A DNA stretch of 8,393 nucleotides, taken from NCBI GenBank assembly GCA_016839405.1, contig JAEOUJ010000261.1, positions 1-8,393 of the forward strand. The letters are read 5' to 3'. The notes beneath the pieces are model-generated. The model did no database searches. It was not told the origin of the DNA and saw only the letters and a program-made list of their open reading frames with translations. The DNA is from Candidatus Gerdarchaeota archaeon. GTDB lineage: Archaea; Asgardarchaeota; Heimdallarchaeia; JABLTI01. Within the stretch, counting starts at the first letter, position 1. Each line of letters starts with the position of its first letter. Of this stretch, positions 6,220-8,393 are shown one piece after another. Position numbers and translations under genes: made by a program.

Positions 6220-6468
6220 ATGGCTAGTGCATATGTTTTAATAAATACCGAGATTGGCGGGGAAGAAGATGTTATTGCTCAATTAAAAGATATGCCAGAA
6301 GTAGAAGAGGTTTCTGTAGTTTATGGTGTATATGATATAGTAGCAAAAATAACCTCTGATACAATGGAAAATTTAAAAGAAATTATTACAACAAAAGTTA
6401 GACATCTAAGTAAAGTCAGATCAACTATGACAATGATCGCAGCAGAATCGAGAACAATCAAGAAATAA
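6220..6468 (+). CDS. Stand-alone Lrp/AsnC ligand-binding (RAM) domain protein, copy A
   Basis: This is an 82-residue protein (88 if started at ATG 6202) consisting only of the C-terminal ligand-binding domain of Lrp/AsnC regulators. Visible features are AYVLINTEIGGEE, the MPEVEEVSVVYGVYDIVAK stretch with the family's G-x-YD turn, and a last helix and strand VRHLSKVRSTMTMI. There is no helix-turn-helix, so it cannot bind DNA as Lrp does. In the family this domain oligomerises and binds amino acids between subunits. I prefer ATG 6220 because the neighbouring paralogue starts at the equivalent residue and GGTGG (6204-6208) lies 11 bases upstream. It is divergent from the aminotransferase-serA operon. 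It is 56 of 77 positions identical to copy B, with a longer, basic tail. A role as an effector-binding partner of a nearby enzyme is inference. Confidence 0.88.
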   Translation: MASAYVLINTEIGGEEDVIAQLKDMPEVEEVSVVYGVYDIVAKITSDTMENLKEIITTKVRHLSKVRSTMTMIAAESRTIKK

Positions 6469-6473
6469 TCAGT

Positions 6474-6502
6474 GCCTTCTCTTCTTCCTTTTTCTCTCTT
6501 TT
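6474..6502 (+). terminator. Pyrimidine/T-rich tract after RAM copy A
   Basis: A continuous C/T tract from 6474 to 6502, five bases past the stop codon, ends in TTTT. T-rich tracts of this kind terminate archaeal transcripts. No stable hairpin precedes it. Confidence 0.4.
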
Positions 6503-6536
6503 ATATATATAAAAAAATGCAAATAAAATAATATAT

Positions 6537-6555
6537 GTGAGATAAAATATCTCAC
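6537..6555. terminator. 8-bp hairpin between convergent RAM genes
   Basis: GTGAGATA (6537-6544) and TATCTCAC (6548-6555) form a perfect 8-bp stem with a three-A loop. On the minus strand it is followed by T-rich sequence (about 6510-6535, including seven T's), so it most probably ends the transcript of copy B. It may also work for copy A. Confidence 0.55.
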
Positions 6556-6601
6556 CTTGAATTGATTACTAAGAAGTAAATGAAATTGGGTTTTTATTTT
6601 T

Positions 6602-6835
6602 TTAATCTTGACTAGCTATCATGGTCATTGTAGACCTAACTTTATTCAAGTGTCTTACTTTAGAAGTAATAATTTCTTTTAATACTTCCATGGAATCAGC
6701 TTCAAGTTTTACTATTACATCATAAACACCGTATACGACGCTAACTTCAGTTACTTCGGGCATCTGTTTCAATTGGTCTACTACTTCTTGTTCGCCACCA
6801 ATTTCGGAATTTATTAGCACATATGCTCTTGCCAT
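6602..6835 (-). CDS. Stand-alone Lrp/AsnC ligand-binding (RAM) domain protein, copy B
   Basis: This 77-residue protein is made of a single RAM domain with no DNA-binding part. It starts MARAYVLINSEIGGEQ, contains EVTEVSVVYGVYDVIVK, and ends HLNKVRSTMTMIASQD. It shares 56 of 77 residues with copy A. Differences cluster at residues 40-51, after the G-x-YD turn, which might change ligand or partner choice. The start is well supported: AGGAG (6844-6848) lies 8 bases upstream and a TATA-like AATATATA lies about 50 bases upstream. It is convergent with copy A and downstream, on the same strand, of a glyoxylate/hydroxypyruvate reductase gene, but has its own promoter. In the family such domains bind amino acids; the ligand here is unknown. 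Confidence 0.88.
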   Translation of the reverse strand: MARAYVLINSEIGGEQEVVDQLKQMPEVTEVSVVYGVYDVIVKLEADSMEVLKEIITSKVRHLNKVRSTMTMIASQD

Positions 6836-6885
6836 TTTTTGTTCTCCTAATAATTCAGATTTAACTGTGAAAGATAAAGTTTTCC

Positions 6886-6893
6886 TATATATT
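6886..6893 (-). promoter_or_regulatory. TATA box of RAM copy B
   Basis: AATATATA on the minus strand, preceded by an A-rich BRE-like stretch. A start near 6863 gives a leader of about 28 bases carrying the AGGAG at 6844-6848. This suggests copy B is transcribed on its own, not only with the upstream dehydrogenase gene. Confidence 0.55.
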
Positions 6894-6951
6894 AGATTTT
6901 TCCACTAACTAATGTATGGTCAATCATTTTTAAATCTATTTTATTAATTAT

Positions 6952-7935
6952 TTATTCAAAAATTTGAGGATTAATACAGTTTGGTGGTTTTTTATTATTT
7001 AAACCAGCAAGTAAATTCTCTACTGCAATCATTCCCATTTTTGTTCTTGTTTCAATAGTTGCACTTGCTATATGAGCTGTCACTATTACGTTCTCTAAAT
7101 TTTTTAAATCCGGAGTTAATTCGGGTTCAAATTCGTATACATCTAAAGCAGCTCCAGCAATATGCTTTTCTCTTAATATTTCAACAAGAGCTTTTTCATT
7201 TATTACAGCTCCTCGAGAAGTATTGATTAAATAAGCTGTTTTCTTCATAAGAGATAATTCATCTTTATCAATTAGATATTTTGTTTCATCTGTTAATGGA
7301 ACATGTAGAGAAATAAAATCTGATGTGCTGAGTAATTTTTCAAATGAACAAAATTCTATCCCTAATTTTTTTTCTAAATCTTTATGCCTTGTAGTGTCAT
7401 AATATAATACTTTCATATTAAATCCCTTTATAGCTCGATAAGCTACAGCTGATCCTATACGACCGCATCCAATAATTCCAATTGTTTTCCCATAAACATC
7501 TGTACCAAGTTGTAATAAGGGTCCCCACCCCTTGAATTTTCCTTCTCGAGTAAATTTATCACTTTCAACAACTCTTCTAGCTATAGCAAACAATAATGCC
7601 ATTGTAAAATCAGCAGTAGTTTCTGTTAATACGCCTGGGGTATTAGTGACAGGGATTTTTCGTTTAGTTGCAGTTTCCACATCAATATTGTTATAACCCA
7701 CAGCATAATTAGCAATTATCTTCAATTGTGGACCAGCTGCAGCAATTATATCTGCATCAATATTATCTGTAAGTAAACAAATTAATCCATCCTTTCCTTT
7801 TACTCCTTCCAAAATCTCTTCTTTGGATAAAACTCGATCTTCTTCGTTTTTCTCTAAAATAATATTTTGCTCTAATAAATAATCAATAGCTTTTTGTGGA
7901 ATTTTTCTAGTTAAAAAAACATTAAATTTTTTCAA
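6952..7935 (-). CDS. gyaR: D-2-hydroxyacid dehydrogenase, glyoxylate/hydroxypyruvate reductase type
   Basis: This is a 327-residue NAD(P)H-dependent oxidoreductase. It most resembles archaeal glyoxylate reductase (GyaR), which reduces glyoxylate to glycolate and often hydroxypyruvate to D-glycerate. Features: N-terminal VFLTRKIP (6-13), NYAVGYNNID (76-85), DVYGKTIGIIGCGRIG (146-161) with the NAD loop GCGRIG at 156-161, and the catalytic Arg241 (TSRGA), Glu270 (FEP) and His288 (TAHIASAT). The HIASAT form and the DVYGKTIGIIG stretch favour GyaR over SerA or lactate dehydrogenase; the substrate is still inferred. The start is TTG 7935: a TAA stop sits directly in front of it and GAGGT (7943-7947) is 7 bases upstream. 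It is a distant paralogue of the SerA in this window. Confidence 0.88.
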   Translation of the reverse strand: MKKFNVFLTRKIPQKAIDYLLEQNIILEKNEEDRVLSKEEILEGVKGKDGLICLLTDNIDADIIAAAGPQLKIIANYAVGYNNIDVETATKRKIPVTNTPGVLTETTADFTMALLFAIARRVVESDKFTREGKFKGWGPLLQLGTDVYGKTIGIIGCGRIGSAVAYRAIKGFNMKVLYYDTTRHKDLEKKLGIEFCSFEKLLSTSDFISLHVPLTDETKYLIDKDELSLMKKTAYLINTSRGAVINEKALVEILREKHIAGAALDVYEFEPELTPDLKNLENVIVTAHIASATIETRTKMGMIAVENLLAGLNNKKPPNCINPQIFE

Positions 7936-7942
7936 TTATTGA

Positions 7943-7947
7943 ACCTC
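7943..7947 (-). promoter_or_regulatory. SD that supports the TTG start of gyaR
   Basis: GAGGT on the minus strand, 7 bases before TTG 7935. The in-frame TAA at 7936-7938 rules out any longer version. Confidence 0.6.
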
Positions 7948-8027
7948 AATTTTCATTTTCTAATTTCTAATGTAATTTTTCATCTAATTTACTTTTCTTT
8001 TATTGTTTCTGTAGAAAGACCTTTTTA

Positions 8028-8041
8028 CTTAATATATATGA
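8028..8041. promoter_or_regulatory. TATA-like box in the spacer between gyaR and the glycosyltransferase
   Basis: CTTAATATATATGA is TATA-like in both directions. For gyaR it would give a start near 8008 and a leader of about 70 bases. For the plus-strand gene it would put the start near 8060, almost at the coding start, which conflicts with using the GGAGG at 8056-8060 as an SD. I cannot decide its direction. Confidence 0.35.
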
Positions 8042-8068
8042 AATAATATTAATTTGGAGGCAAGCAAA

Positions 8069-8393
8069 ATTATAGCTTTCTATGTAGATCGATTTTCAAT
8101 TAACGATATTGGTGGAGTTAAATCCTATATTAAACGTATTACTAAAGCATTAAACAAAATTTCAATAGAGACTATAATAATTACACAAAAAACTAAGCAA
8201 GATCCTTTAACAGAAGAAGTATTTGATAATACTAAAATTATAAGATTTGATTGTGGAGATTTTATAGATAGAATTAGTCAGTTTGATAATTTAAATCATC
8301 ATGAAAAAGAAAAACTTGCAGAAGAAGTATTTAAAAAAGATGACATTGAATCTGCAGCTTTAAAATTGGCTGAAAATCTTCATAAATTTATAA
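8069..8393 (+). CDS. Probable glycosyltransferase (GT-B fold), N-terminal part, no ATG start
   Basis: An open frame runs off the window end; at least 108 codons are visible. It begins (M)IAFYVDRFSINDIGGVKSYI. The D-x-F...GGV-x-S-Y-I pattern and the following IETIIITQK strand match the N-terminal Rossmann-like domain of GT-B glycosyltransferases of the GT4 type. The donor and acceptor sites lie in the missing C-terminal half, so the substrate is unknown. No ATG or GTG occurs in frame after the TGA at 8039-8041. The best start by family fit is ATT 8069, with a strong SD GGAGG (8056-8060) 8 bases upstream. TTG 8054 is the only standard alternative but overlaps that SD. It is divergent from gyaR. 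Confidence 0.6.
   Translation, partial: MIAFYVDRFSINDIGGVKSYIKRITKALNKISIETIIITQKTKQDPLTEEVFDNTKIIRFDCGDFIDRISQFDNLNHHEKEKLAEEVFKKDDIESAALKLAENLHKFI

Noticed and set aside
6220..6835. The two RAM genes as a recent inverted duplication or mobile element
   Set aside because: The proteins are similar but the DNA has many silent and coding changes, and there are no terminal repeats or target duplications.
1..8393. CRISPR array, tRNA, rRNA, insertion sequence, defence or phage system
   Set aside because: No direct repeat series, cloverleaf, transposase or nuclease-like gene is visible; gaps between genes are under 300 bases and contain only promoter, hairpin and AT-rich sequence.

Overview
The window looks archaeal. 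It is AT-rich, with TATA-like boxes 20-40 bases ahead of several genes and Shine-Dalgarno (SD) motifs of the GGAGG type. It encodes an archaeal EMC3/DUF106-type membrane protein, a PyrB/PyrI pair with the zinc-binding regulatory chain, and a eukaryote-type ribosomal protein L38e. L38e is restricted among prokaryotes to some archaea, so an Asgard or TACK archaeon is my best inference. No 16S rRNA or other decisive marker is present. I see no rRNA, tRNA, CRISPR array, insertion sequence or phage gene.

Layout: (1) Plus strand 16-2196: a membrane insertase-like protein, two consecutive hairpins, then the pyrB-pyrI operon for aspartate transcarbamoylase, closed by a clear hairpin plus T-tract. (2) Minus strand 5934-2270: a class V aminotransferase and a 3-phosphoglycerate dehydrogenase, separated by only 3 bases, followed by a DUF1015 protein and then L38e with its own promoter. 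(3) Positions 5935-6950: an AT-rich, palindrome-rich divergent spacer and two small stand-alone Lrp/AsnC ligand-binding (RAM) domain proteins. The two are about 73% identical and convergently oriented. (4) Minus strand 7935-6952: a second 2-hydroxyacid dehydrogenase, of the glyoxylate/hydroxypyruvate reductase type. (5) From about 8069 on the plus strand: the start of a probable GT-B-fold glycosyltransferase with no ATG start.

The central theme is serine, hydroxypyruvate and glyoxylate metabolism. SerA makes 3-phosphohydroxypyruvate. The class V aminotransferase could aminate it, or could interconvert serine or alanine with hydroxypyruvate or glyoxylate. The second dehydrogenase reduces glyoxylate or hydroxypyruvate. 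DUF1015 is a family of unknown function that sits here with serine genes. SerA has no C-terminal ACT/regulatory domain, yet two free-standing RAM domains, whose fold resembles ACT, lie next to the dehydrogenase genes. I infer, without proof, that they may act as amino-acid-sensing subunits in trans. Four genes appear to start at TTG or another non-ATG codon. Nearly every other gene belongs to a known family, so the novelty lies in the arrangement and in DUF1015 rather than in a clearly new system.
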